A stretch of DNA of 64,000 bases from an uncultured Mycoplasmatota bacterium (GTDB lineage: Bacteria; Bacillota_I; Bacilli_A; RF39; UBA660), in assembly GCA_947165285.1 (NCBI GenBank), contig CAMUZS010000001.1, positions 248,001 through 312,000 of the forward strand. The letters run 5' to 3'. Each line of letters begins with the position of its first letter. The stretch's first letter is position 1. The translations under genes and the position numbers were made by a program. Positions 16,956 through 25,139 of the stretch are shown here, one piece after another. Below the pieces are notes generated by a model. That model worked only from the letters and a program-made list of their open reading frames with translations, was not told the DNA's origin and did no database searches.

Positions 16956-17420
16956 CTAATCTTCGTCTTTTTTATTCTTTTTAAATTTATTAAATAAATC
17001 AAATGTTTGTTTTGCTTGAATTGCATCACCAACTACAGGAATATCTCTAAGTTGACTATCAAATTTTTCTCTAGCTGCATGTCTTGCTGGATGTGTTAAA
17101 TCATCTACAAGATATTTTGCTTCACTACCAATTTCATCTAATACTTCATTATTATTATTTGTTATTGTTTCACTTTGTTTATATTCTTTTGCTTTATAAT
17201 TTGTTGCAACAAAGGTAAATAAATCTATATATTCTTGATTTAATGGTGAAGATGCAAAATTTGCTTCAAATTCTCCTAAATCTTCATATTTTTTTGCAAA
17301 TTCTTCAATTCTATTAAATAAATCATTTATTTTATCTTTTTCTTTATCATCATTTATTTCATAAGCATTATATATTGCATTTTTTCTAGCATCAATACTA
17401 TTTTTAATTAATTCATTCAT
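16956..17420 (-). CDS. Unrecognised helical protein
   Basis: A 154-residue protein, mostly charged and helical, with no signal peptide. The C-terminal third contains a short stretch (RDIPVVGDAIQAKQTFDLFNKF) that could be an amphipathic helix or a weak membrane contact. A strong AGGAGG ribosome binding site precedes it, and it sits between a hairpin and the GDPD gene. A mild relation to YlbF/YmcA-type short helical proteins is conceivable from the N-terminal part, but I would not assign it. Confidence 0.55.
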   Translation of the reverse strand: MNELIKNSIDARKNAIYNAYEINDDKEKDKINDLFNRIEEFAKKYEDLGEFEANFASSPLNQEYIDLFTFVATNYKAKEYKQSETITNNNNEVLDEIGSEAKYLVDDLTHPARHAAREKFDSQLRDIPVVGDAIQAKQTFDLFNKFKKNKKDED

Positions 17421-17438
17421 ATATTTTCCTCCTAATAC

Positions 17439-17463
17439 TAAAAAAGATGATATTTATATCACC
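17439..17463 (-). terminator. Weak terminator or attenuator between surface-protein gene and next gene
   Basis: A 7-bp stem (GGTGATA with TATCATC, loop TAAA) followed by TTTTTTAG on the minus strand, just before the ribosome binding site of the next gene. Confidence 0.5.
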
Positions 17464-17907
17464 TTAATTACTTTCTTTTTTTTTGAAAAATATTAATGTT
17501 AATATTACTCCACTTAAAGACACTATTAACAATATTATGTACTTAACAACATTATCTGATGTTTCAGGTGTTTTTTCATCATTTTCTTCAACACGTGGAA
17601 CAGCTACTTCTTTAATATTTCCACCTTCATAATCAGCTACTCTTACAATATATTTTCCATCAGTTACATTTATTTTTGTACTAAATTTATTATCACTATT
17701 AACATCAGTTGAATCCATTAATATTTCATTTTTACCTGTTTCATCATAAATAAGTATTTGAACTGCTAAAACACCATCTTCAACTTCTCCACTTATTGAA
17801 ATCTCTCCATTTTTTATATCAGCATCAACTGATTTTATTGGTTCAGCATTTACAGAAGCAGAAAATAATATAAATGCTAAAACAAATATTAAACTAAATT
17901 TTTTCAT
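17464..17907 (-). CDS. Cell-wall-anchored protein with TPETSD sorting signal
   Basis: A 147-residue exported protein. An N-terminal signal peptide ends near residue 21 (SVNAEP). A single small beta-sandwich-like domain follows (about 24-100). The C terminus is a textbook sorting signal: TPETSD at 113-118, a hydrophobic stretch of about 22 residues, and a KKK tail. TPETS resembles the NPxT/SPxT-type motifs of class B and related sortases more than LPxTG. The sortase at 11.5 kb is a natural candidate to process it. It is downstream of a larger secreted protein, and they probably form one transcript. Confidence 0.8.
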   Translation of the reverse strand: MKKFSLIFVLAFILFSASVNAEPIKSVDADIKNGEISISGEVEDGVLAVQILIYDETGKNEILMDSTDVNSDNKFSTKINVTDGKYIVRVADYEGGNIKEVAVPRVEENDEKTPETSDNVVKYIILLIVSLSGVILTLIFFKKKESN

Positions 17908-17924
17908 ATCTATTATTTTCCTTT

Positions 17925-19199
17925 CTAAGCTCTTCTTGATCTTTCAATTGCTTGTTGAACTTCTTTTTCAAAATGAATTCCTTTACCAGATCCTGCAAAA
18001 GTACCACCATATGTATTTGCTATATCTGATAATGCATTCTTTTTAATTACAGTAAAATCTACAGATTTAATATTATTAGTTAATTCAAATGCAAATGCTG
18101 CACTTTTCATTTTTACACCAGCGTTATATTCTTTTTTAGAAACCCATTCACCAGTATCATTATCCATTTTCCATGAATTAACTACTTTTGTATCAATTAT
18201 TTTAGTAGATCCATCATTATAAGTAATATAAGCTTTTACTTCATAATCACTATAAGAAGTTTCTGAATCATAAAATAATTCTAAACCAAAATATAATTTA
18301 TCATCTAAATCACCATAAAATTGTGTATTACTAAACATCTTACCTGTATATCTATTTACTTTTAAATAATAATCTTTATTATTAGAATCTGTTAATTTAA
18401 ATGTAACAGCATCATAATAATTAGAATTAAATTTAATTGTACACATATCTGGTGTTAAAGATATTGTTACTGCCTTTGGATTAACATTTAATGCGGTAAC
18501 TGATTTAATATCTGCTACAGAAAAATCAGATACTTTAAATTTTAGATTTTTTTCTAATAAAAATGATGAATACACAGCTGGATTTTCTTCAGTTGTATTA
18601 GAAATATCTATTGTTGAATCCATAAATGTTGGATCCCAATCACTTGGAAAATAAACATAATCATTTACATTAGTTCCAAATTGAATTGCTTCATAAGTAC
18701 TATCATTATATATAGTTGCTCTAAATCTTCTATTAGCATTTGTACTTATTGAATTATTTCCTGTTCTTCCACCCATAGGATCAAATATTCTATCCCATTC
18801 ATAATCTCTATCATCAATTTCTTTTGAATGTTCAATTACATTATTTTTATATTCTAAAAATCCATTCCAATTTGTAATTCCTGCTGCAACAATTTCATCA
18901 TGACCTGTTTCTGTTACCCAAGCATAATTATTATCATTTTTAACAAGATCAGAAATATTTGGTTTTACACCACCATCATCAATATCAGATGCCCTAATCA
19001 TGTTAATTGGGAAAACCATATTTTCTCCAGTTCCATCAGCACCCTCTAAATCATCAAAATAATACGCTGCAATATTACCATTATTATTCCAAATAAACCA
19101 TGCTTTTTCACTGACACCAACAGCATGAACTTTAAATGGCATAACAAAATTAAATAACATTGCAAAAATTAATAATAAATTTAAAAACCTCTTTTTCAT
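17925..19199 (-). CDS. Unrecognised secreted beta-rich protein
   Basis: A 424-residue protein with a clear signal peptide (hydrophobic to about residue 22, likely cut after VHA at 25-27). The mature part is rich in Asp, Asn, Tyr and Thr and looks beta-rich. A single Cys is seen (near residue 255). There is no C-terminal membrane helix or sorting motif, so it is either released or held by a partner. It starts a unit with the TPETSD-anchored protein 17 bases downstream, suggesting a two-part surface complex. I do not recognise the family. Confidence 0.65.
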   Translation of the reverse strand: MKKRFLNLLLIFAMLFNFVMPFKVHAVGVSEKAWFIWNNNGNIAAYYFDDLEGADGTGENMVFPINMIRASDIDDGGVKPNISDLVKNDNNYAWVTETGHDEIVAAGITNWNGFLEYKNNVIEHSKEIDDRDYEWDRIFDPMGGRTGNNSISTNANRRFRATIYNDSTYEAIQFGTNVNDYVYFPSDWDPTFMDSTIDISNTTEENPAVYSSFLLEKNLKFKVSDFSVADIKSVTALNVNPKAVTISLTPDMCTIKFNSNYYDAVTFKLTDSNNKDYYLKVNRYTGKMFSNTQFYGDLDDKLYFGLELFYDSETSYSDYEVKAYITYNDGSTKIIDTKVVNSWKMDNDTGEWVSKKEYNAGVKMKSAAFAFELTNNIKSVDFTVIKKNALSDIANTYGGTFAGSGKGIHFEKEVQQAIERSRRA

Positions 19200-19218
19200 C
19201 TATATTCCTCCTATTAAA

Positions 19219-19247
19219 ATAATATCATAAATATATAAGTAAATCAA
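19219..19247 (-). promoter_or_regulatory. Promoter of the secreted-protein operon
   Basis: TTGATT, 17-bp spacer, TATTAT on the minus strand, about 20 bases before the start codon and with TAGGAGGAA as ribosome binding site. Confidence 0.65.
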
Positions 19248-19327
19248 TCATCAAATATTGTCAATTAAAATACTATTTTATTTAATATTTAACTATTTTA
19301 TAGTATTATTATAATAGGTGGTTATAA

Positions 19328-20698
19328 ATGATTAATAAAAAAATATTTAGGGAATATGATATACGAGGAATTTATCCTAGCGAAGTAAATGAAGAGGTTG
19401 CATATACTGTTGGAAGAAGCTATGGTTCTATTTTAAGACGTGATTTAAATATGAATGTTTGTTGTGTAGGAATGGATAATAGATTATCTTCATCAAGTTT
19501 AAAAGAAGAATTAGTTAGAGGATTAAATGATTCTGGAATTGATGTTATTGATTTAGGATTATGTACTACTCCAATGTATTTTTATGGATGTATTTATACT
19601 CATACTTTTGGTATGATGGTAACTGCTTCACATAATCCAAAAGACGATAATGGGTTTAAATTTTGCTTTGATTCTTTAGGAAATGCAAGAGGAAAACAAG
19701 TATATGATTTTAGAGACTTTACTCTTGCAGGAAAATTTTTAAATGGTCATGGTAAAAATACTATATTAGATATATTTCCATATTATAAAAGTTTAATTAA
19801 AGATAATATTAAAATGGGCAATAGAATAATCAAAGTTGTTTTAGATCCTGGTAATGGAACAACATCTTTATTTGCTAAAGAAATATATGAATTATTTGAA
19901 AATTTAGATGTTATAGTAATAAATGGTGATTCAGATGCTACTTTTCCAAATCATCATCCAGATCCATCAGTACCAGAAAATTTAAAACAATTACAAAAGA
20001 AAGTTATTGAATCTCATGCCGATATTGGTATAGCTTTTGATGGTGATGGAGATCGCGTTGGTTTTGTTGATGAAAAAGGTAATATTATACCAACTGATAA
20101 ATTCATGGTAATAATTACAAGAGATTTATTTCCAAGACTTCAAGATAAAAGAATGTTATGCGATGTAAAGTGTTCTAAAATTGTCGAAGAAGAAGCTAAT
20201 AAATTAGATGGTGAAGCAATTTTATATCGAACAGGTGCATCTTATACAAGATATAAAATAAATAAAGATAATATTCCTTTTGGTGGAGAATATTCTGGAC
20301 ATTTTTGCTTTAATGATAAATTTCCCGGATTTGATTCTGGTATATATGCTGGAATTAGAATGTTAGAAATATTGAGTAATACTAATAAAAATTTTTCAGA
20401 ATTACTTGATGGTATAACTAATTATTTTAATACTCCAGAAATTAAAATACCCGTAACAGATGAAAATAAATTTGAAATTGTTGATAAGGTTAAAAATTAT
20501 TGTCATGATAAAAAATATGAAACAATAGAACTTGATGGTGTAAGAGTAAATTTTGAAGATGGTTGGGCACTTGTTAGAGCATCTAATACTGGACCTAATT
20601 TAACATTAAGATTTGAAGCTACTACTGAAAGTAGACTTGAAGAAATAAGATTAGAATTTACTAATTTAATAAATGAAATAAGCAAAGAATTTAATTAA
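19328..20698 (+). CDS. Phosphomannomutase/phosphoglucomutase
   Basis: Alpha-D-phosphohexomutase that interconverts hexose-6- and hexose-1-phosphates for glycan precursors. The 456 residues show all four family signatures: the phosphoserine loop TASHNPKDDNG near residue 99, the magnesium loop DGDGDR near 241, the sugar-binding loop GGEYSGH near 321 and a C-terminal phosphate-binding RASNTGP near 420. GEYSGH is characteristic of the PMM/PGM (AlgC/ManB) group rather than GlmM. It stands alone on the plus strand, and its 3' end overlaps the next convergent gene by 8 bases. It could feed the polysaccharide system suggested by the tyrosine kinase. Confidence 0.92.
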   Translation: MINKKIFREYDIRGIYPSEVNEEVAYTVGRSYGSILRRDLNMNVCCVGMDNRLSSSSLKEELVRGLNDSGIDVIDLGLCTTPMYFYGCIYTHTFGMMVTASHNPKDDNGFKFCFDSLGNARGKQVYDFRDFTLAGKFLNGHGKNTILDIFPYYKSLIKDNIKMGNRIIKVVLDPGNGTTSLFAKEIYELFENLDVIVINGDSDATFPNHHPDPSVPENLKQLQKKVIESHADIGIAFDGDGDRVGFVDEKGNIIPTDKFMVIITRDLFPRLQDKRMLCDVKCSKIVEEEANKLDGEAILYRTGASYTRYKINKDNIPFGGEYSGHFCFNDKFPGFDSGIYAGIRMLEILSNTNKNFSELLDGITNYFNTPEIKIPVTDENKFEIVDKVKNYCHDKKYETIELDGVRVNFEDGWALVRASNTGPNLTLRFEATTESRLEEIRLEFTNLINEISKEFN

Positions 20699-21725
20699 CT
20701 CTTTGCTTTTTATTTTCAAATAAAGATAAATACTTTTCAATTTCATCAAACGTTATATTAAAAATATCATCTTCAATTTTTAAATTATATTTTTTAAATA
20801 TTTCAAATAAAGATAAATCATATTTTTCATCATTTGATACATTCTCTGCTAAATTAATGACATCTTTCATATCATACTTACCTCTTACGTAAAATGCCAT
20901 AATAGTAGCTAAAAAGTAATAAATATTTCTTTCAATTAACGAAAATTGTGAAGATTGTATATATTTATTTTTTTCGTTATTTTCTTTTTCAATTAATCTA
21001 ATAACCTTATTACATTCAAATTCATAATTTTTCTTTGTATAAGGAAGGATATATTGATTAACCAAATTATAGCTATTTTCGTTTAAATTTCCAAAATTTA
21101 TATATGCAATAAATGGAAATTCAATACCATAAATTGAATCACTTCTTTTATATGAAGATAACAATCTTTCCTCATAATATATGCTTGATAAACTAGGATT
21201 ATAATTATTTAAAAGATAAATATTTGCATATAATTCAAAATATATAGAAATAAATTCAGTAATAATATAATCATTAAAACTAGTACTAATTGAAGTAACA
21301 TAATGCATAAATTCATGAATTAATATTACAACATCATTAAATGTAAAGGTACGATTTATGTTTATTAATTTATTTTTGGTATGTCGATTATAAATAACAT
21401 ATGAATCATGATAAATACCATCTTCATATGCAAAATCTAATTTACCATTACTTAATAAATTATCAATAATTTCAGTGTATTTAGGATTAATAGTATTAAT
21501 TATTTCTTTAGTAATATTAATAACATCAATATATGACATTTTAACCTCATCTAAATGTTTATAATATGTTTTATTTTTTAATAATCTATCACCTATAAAT
21601 TTATTATACTTATCGTTTAATCTAATAATACTTAAAAAATTATCTTCAATATCTTTGTCTTTAAACATTCTTAAAGATATATTATTAAAATAATCATTTA
21701 TTAATTTATAATCTATTTCTTCCAT
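20691..21725 (-). CDS. Putative zinc peptidase-like protein (HEFMH motif)
   Basis: A 344-residue soluble protein. The motif LIHEFMHYV (near residue 140) matches the zincin HExxH signature, and a glutamate-containing helix follows about 17-25 residues later (TEFISIYFELYANIY), compatible with a gluzincin third ligand as in M3-type oligopeptidases. The sequence is short for the M3 family and the rest is not recognisable, so this is a distant or degenerate member at best. The ATG at 21725 is preferred, with GGGGAATG upstream. It overlaps the phosphomannomutase gene tail to tail by 8 bases. The function as a peptidase is inferred only from the motif. Confidence 0.6.
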   Translation of the reverse strand: MEEIDYKLINDYFNNISLRMFKDKDIEDNFLSIIRLNDKYNKFIGDRLLKNKTYYKHLDEVKMSYIDVINITKEIINTINPKYTEIIDNLLSNGKLDFAYEDGIYHDSYVIYNRHTKNKLININRTFTFNDVVILIHEFMHYVTSISTSFNDYIITEFISIYFELYANIYLLNNYNPSLSSIYYEERLLSSYKRSDSIYGIEFPFIAYINFGNLNENSYNLVNQYILPYTKKNYEFECNKVIRLIEKENNEKNKYIQSSQFSLIERNIYYFLATIMAFYVRGKYDMKDVINLAENVSNDEKYDLSLFEIFKKYNLKIEDDIFNITFDEIEKYLSLFENKKQRVN

Positions 21726-21754
21726 ATCATTCCCCATCAATATTATATAAAAAT

Positions 21755-21782
21755 AAAAAGAAAAGTAAACTCTTTTCTTTTT
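21755..21782 (-). terminator. deoD terminator
   Basis: An 11-bp stem (21755-21765 with 21772-21782) followed by TATTTTTATA on the minus strand. It also abuts the promoter of the next gene. Confidence 0.7.
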
Positions 21783-21783
21783 A

Positions 21784-21816
21784 TTGACAAATTAGTGCTA
21801 AACACCTATTTGCCAA
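21784..21816 (-). other. Long hairpin in the deoD 3' untranslated region
   Basis: TTGGCAAAT pairs with ATTTGTCAA (9 bp, one wobble), then an inner GGTG/CACT stem with a TTTAG loop. It lies between the deoD stop and a separate terminator hairpin. It could be an RNA stability element or a regulatory structure. Confidence 0.5.
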
Positions 21817-21836
21817 CCCTTTATTCTTTATAACAA

Positions 21837-22562
21837 TTAGATTATAGAATCTAATGCTAACAAAATCATGTCATCTAGTGATTTTTCTCTATCTTCAATA
21901 GGTAAAACTACATCACTAAATTTTGAATCAACAGCAGTTACTATCGCAGTTGCTTCCTTATTAAAAACCTTTGCTACATGTAAAAGAGCATATGCTTCCA
22001 TTTCTTCAGCAATTGGATGAACATCCTTTGGTATCTTTTTCAAAACTCTATCCATATCAATATATGGTCCAAATTGATCACATGTTAATACTGTACCAAT
22101 ATGTAAAGTTTTATTTTGTTTTTTTGCATTTTCAATTATTTTTTTGTTTAATTTTTTAGATGGCTTTTCTAAATGAGTTTTAGTTCCATCATAAATATAT
22201 GCAAAATTAGATAAACTATATACATCTTTAGCTAAAATTAATTCTGGAACATTTATATCTTTTGATACTACTCCACATGTTCCAATTCTAATTACTTTTT
22301 CAACATTAAAAAAATAAAATAATTCAAATGCATATATACTCATTGATGGCATTCCCATACCACTACCCATAATAGTTACTCTTTTTCCTTTATATGTTCC
22401 AGTATATCCAAACATATTTCTTACACTTGTAACTAATCTTGCATTTTTTAAAAATTTTTCTGCAATATATTTAGCACGCAAAGGATCACCTGGCATTAAT
22501 ACCGATGGTGCTATATCATTTTTTTTACATTTTATATGAATTGGGTATTCTTGTGGTTCCAT
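21837..22562 (-). CDS. deoD: Purine nucleoside phosphorylase, DeoD type
   Basis: Phosphorolysis of purine (deoxy)nucleosides in salvage. The 241-residue length and hexameric-type motifs fit DeoD: MPGDPLRAKYIAEKF for phosphate binding, SVRNMFGYTGTYKG, GSGMGMPSM, and IAEEMEAYALL near residue 180 for the ribose and base site. A catalytic Asp follows in TAVDSKF (near 213). It lies just downstream of guaD on the same strand but behind a terminator. Together they form a purine salvage neighbourhood. Confidence 0.95.
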   Translation of the reverse strand: MEPQEYPIHIKCKKNDIAPSVLMPGDPLRAKYIAEKFLKNARLVTSVRNMFGYTGTYKGKRVTIMGSGMGMPSMSIYAFELFYFFNVEKVIRIGTCGVVSKDINVPELILAKDVYSLSNFAYIYDGTKTHLEKPSKKLNKKIIENAKKQNKTLHIGTVLTCDQFGPYIDMDRVLKKIPKDVHPIAEEMEAYALLHVAKVFNKEATAIVTAVDSKFSDVVLPIEDREKSLDDMILLALDSII

Positions 22563-22650
22563 ATCTATTCTCCTTTACAATAAAATTGTATCATAAATTG
22601 TCACTTATTGCGTAAAGTATATGCACTATTTACATATTGTGTTTACACAT

Positions 22651-22680
22651 AAAAAAATTATGGAATAACCATAATTTTTA
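22651..22680 (-). terminator. guaD terminator
   Basis: An 11-bp stem (22653-22663 with 22669-22679), loop AATAA, and a T run on the minus strand. Confidence 0.8.
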
Positions 22681-23145
22681 ATACAATGTTTTATCAGTTT
22701 TATCATTATAATCATTAAATGTTTTAATTGTTTCTTCTCTATCAATATTTTCTAAATCAAGTACATTGGTATTATTAGATGAATTTTGAATAAAATTATA
22801 AATATCATCATCTCTAAATCCAATATTTGCTGCATCTTTAGAAGTATTACCATAATACACTTTTTTTATGTTAGACCATATAATAGCAGATAAGCACATA
22901 GGACATGGATAACAAGTAGTATATAATATACATCCACTTAAATCATGACTATTTAAACTTTTACAAGCATCTCTTATTGCTATTATTTCTGCATGAGCTG
23001 TAGCATCATGATTTACAAGTACCCTATTATTTCCTTTACCTATAATAACACCATCTTTAACTACAACAGCTCCGAATGGTCCACCATTATTATTTATTAA
23101 ATTTGCATCTGCTAAATCTTTAGCAACTTTCATATATTCATTCAT
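22678..23145 (-). CDS. guaD: Guanine deaminase (cytidine deaminase-like fold)
   Basis: A zinc-dependent deaminase of 155 residues. The signature HAEIIAI (near residue 52) supplies the zinc His and catalytic Glu, and TTCYPCPMC (near 82-87) supplies the two zinc Cys. The GGPFGAVVVKDG start, DATAHAE, and the segment DAANIGFRDD after the core closely follow the pattern of Bacillus GuaD, so guanine to xanthine is the likely reaction rather than tRNA adenosine deamination. It is close to deoD, supporting purine salvage. A TadA-like role cannot be fully excluded from motifs alone. Confidence 0.85.
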   Translation of the reverse strand: MNEYMKVAKDLADANLINNNGGPFGAVVVKDGVIIGKGNNRVLVNHDATAHAEIIAIRDACKSLNSHDLSGCILYTTCYPCPMCLSAIIWSNIKKVYYGNTSKDAANIGFRDDDIYNFIQNSSNNTNVLDLENIDREETIKTFNDYNDKTDKTLY

Positions 23146-23283
23146 ATTATTTTCCTTTATTTTCTTTCTCTTTTAATGATCTTATAAAATTCAACAAATT
23201 ATTAATTATAATATCAACTTTCTTATAAATATTATACAATATTTTTATTATATATATAATATATCAAATACAACTTTACAGTA

Positions 23284-24465
23284 TTAATTTAAAGTTATAC
23301 TTATTTCTTTTTCCTTATATTCATTTTTATAAACATATTTTACTTTTAATATTACCTTACTTCCTTTTTCTTTCTTACTTAAAATTTGTTTTATATTTTG
23401 TGAGGAATTTATTTTAGTGTTGTCAATTTCTGTAATAATATTACCAATTTCTAAATCAGAATTAGATGCATTACTTCCATTTGTTATAGCTGATACATAA
23501 AATCCTGCAGGCATTTTATAGTTTTCTTTAATCATATATCCTTCTATTCCAAGTTGAACTCCATTAGTATCATTTATTCCATTAATTAAAGATTCAATTA
23601 TTGTTTTAACATCTGATATTGGAATTGCAAAGCCCATACCTTCAATACTAGCACTAGAACTTGATGCATTAGATGAATACTTTACTGAATTAATTCCAAC
23701 TACTTCTCCTTTATTATTAAGTAGTGCTCCACCACTATTTCCACCATTAATAGCGGCATCTATTTGAATCATATTTTGAGTATATTCATCTGTTGTTACT
23801 TCTCTATTTAAGGCACTAACAACTCCTGTAGTAACTGATTGTCCATATCCTAAAGCGTTACCAATTGCTATAATTCCATTTCCAACTTTTAAAGCACTAC
23901 TATCTCCAAGTGTAGCAATTTTAATAGCTTCTAAAGTATTTGAATCAACATTATTTTTATTAATACTTACTATAGCAATATCTTTTCTTTGTGATACTCC
24001 TTTAATTGTTGCATCATAACTTTTTTCATCAATAAATTTAACAGATAATTCGCTTGAATTTTCAACAACATGATAATTAGTTAGAACAAAAATTTCATTA
24101 TCATTTTCAGCTACTATTACTCCAGATCCTGCACCCTCAGTTGTATAACTACCATTTCCAAAAAATGATGGACCAAATTTACCAGAATTAATAATAGTTT
24201 TACTTGTTATGGATACAATTGATGGCATTACATCATCAACAATATTAGAAACATCTATAATATATACACCATCTGATTTAACATCTGTTGTTTTTGTATA
24301 TTTTAATTCAACTTTTTCTTTATTATTATTGCTATTTGAATTATTTTGTAATCTATTTATTATATTTATAGAAAAATAAATTAATAAAGATATTAATAAT
24401 ACTCCAATTATTGTCAAAATAATAATACTACTATTTTTTTTCTTTATATTTACTTCTTTATTCAT
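23284..24465 (-). CDS. HtrA/DegP-type membrane-anchored serine protease
   Basis: An envelope quality-control protease. One N-terminal membrane helix (about 14-34) is followed by a trypsin-like domain with the triad His (TNYHVVE), Asp (RKDIAIV) and Ser (GGNSGGAL), and then one PDZ domain (about 295-390). The ATG at 24465 is preferred, with AAAGGA at proper spacing; an in-frame ATG three codons earlier directly abuts that site. It is the third gene after a MacB-like ABC permease and ATPase, separated from the ATPase gene by 13 bases, in a cluster with a two-component system. That arrangement suggests a cell-envelope stress regulon. Confidence 0.92.
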   Translation of the reverse strand: MNKEVNIKKKNSSIIILTIIGVLLISLLIYFSINIINRLQNNSNSNNNKEKVELKYTKTTDVKSDGVYIIDVSNIVDDVMPSIVSITSKTIINSGKFGPSFFGNGSYTTEGAGSGVIVAENDNEIFVLTNYHVVENSSELSVKFIDEKSYDATIKGVSQRKDIAIVSINKNNVDSNTLEAIKIATLGDSSALKVGNGIIAIGNALGYGQSVTTGVVSALNREVTTDEYTQNMIQIDAAINGGNSGGALLNNKGEVVGINSVKYSSNASSSSASIEGMGFAIPISDVKTIIESLINGINDTNGVQLGIEGYMIKENYKMPAGFYVSAITNGSNASNSDLEIGNIITEIDNTKINSSQNIKQILSKKEKGSKVILKVKYVYKNEYKEKEISITLN

Positions 24466-24478
24466 TAAAATCATTCCT

Positions 24479-25138
24479 TTAATTATTCTTTTTTAATTCA
24501 TAAACTATATCAACTTGATTACAAACATTTGTTGAATGAGTTACTATAATTACACATTTATTATCATCATGGGCTAATCTTTTAAAAATATTTAAAATAT
24601 CATTTTCAGTATCTTTATCTAAATTACCAGTAGGTTCATCTGCTAAGATTATTTCTGGATTATAAGATAAACTTCTTGCTATAGCAACACGTTGTTGTTC
24701 TCCACCTGATAATTTTAATACTCTTCTTTTAGCTAAACTTGAGGTAAGTCCTACATCTTCCATTAAACTAATTGCTTTTTTCTTTTTATCTTTTACTTTT
24801 ACTTTTGATATATCCATAGATAAAATAATATTTTCCATAGCATTTAAATGTGGAAGAAGATTATAACTTTGAAATACTATACCTATATTTGAATTTCTAT
24901 ATGTATCTAAATCCATTTTTTTTAAACTTTTATCTTTATAATAAATATTTCCCTCATATCTTTTTTCTAAACCACTAATTAATGATAATAGAGTTGTTTT
25001 ACCTGATCCACTTTTACCTTTAATTGCATATATTTTTCCCTTTTCAAAATCATATTTTATATTTTTTAAAACATATTCATCTTTTTTAGCATCCTTATAA
25101 CGATAAGATACATTATCTATTCTTAATACTTTATCCAT
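24479..25138 (-). CDS. ABC transporter ATP-binding protein (MacB/LolD type)
   Basis: A 219-residue ATPase. Walker A is GKSGSGKTT (near 39-47), the Q-loop is FQSYNLL, the signature LSGGEQQRVAIARS, Walker B IILADEPTGNLD, and the switch His is in VTHS. This set, with DEPTGNLD, is typical of the MacB/FtsE/LolD group of mechanotransmission ABC proteins. The permease gene ends one base before it, so the two form a complex. Likely roles include peptide resistance or lipoprotein and envelope handling. Confidence 0.93.
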   Translation of the reverse strand: MDKVLRIDNVSYRYKDAKKDEYVLKNIKYDFEKGKIYAIKGKSGSGKTTLLSLISGLEKRYEGNIYYKDKSLKKMDLDTYRNSNIGIVFQSYNLLPHLNAMENIILSMDISKVKVKDKKKKAISLMEDVGLTSSLAKRRVLKLSGGEQQRVAIARSLSYNPEIILADEPTGNLDKDTENDILNIFKRLAHDDNKCVIIVTHSTNVCNQVDIVYELKKNN

Positions 25139-25139
25139 T

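Noticed and set aside
19269-19307. 8-bp inverted repeat AATACTAT/ATAGTATT before the phosphomannomutase gene
   Set aside because: In such AT-rich DNA, an 8-bp repeat over this distance is easily due to chance, and no second site was seen.
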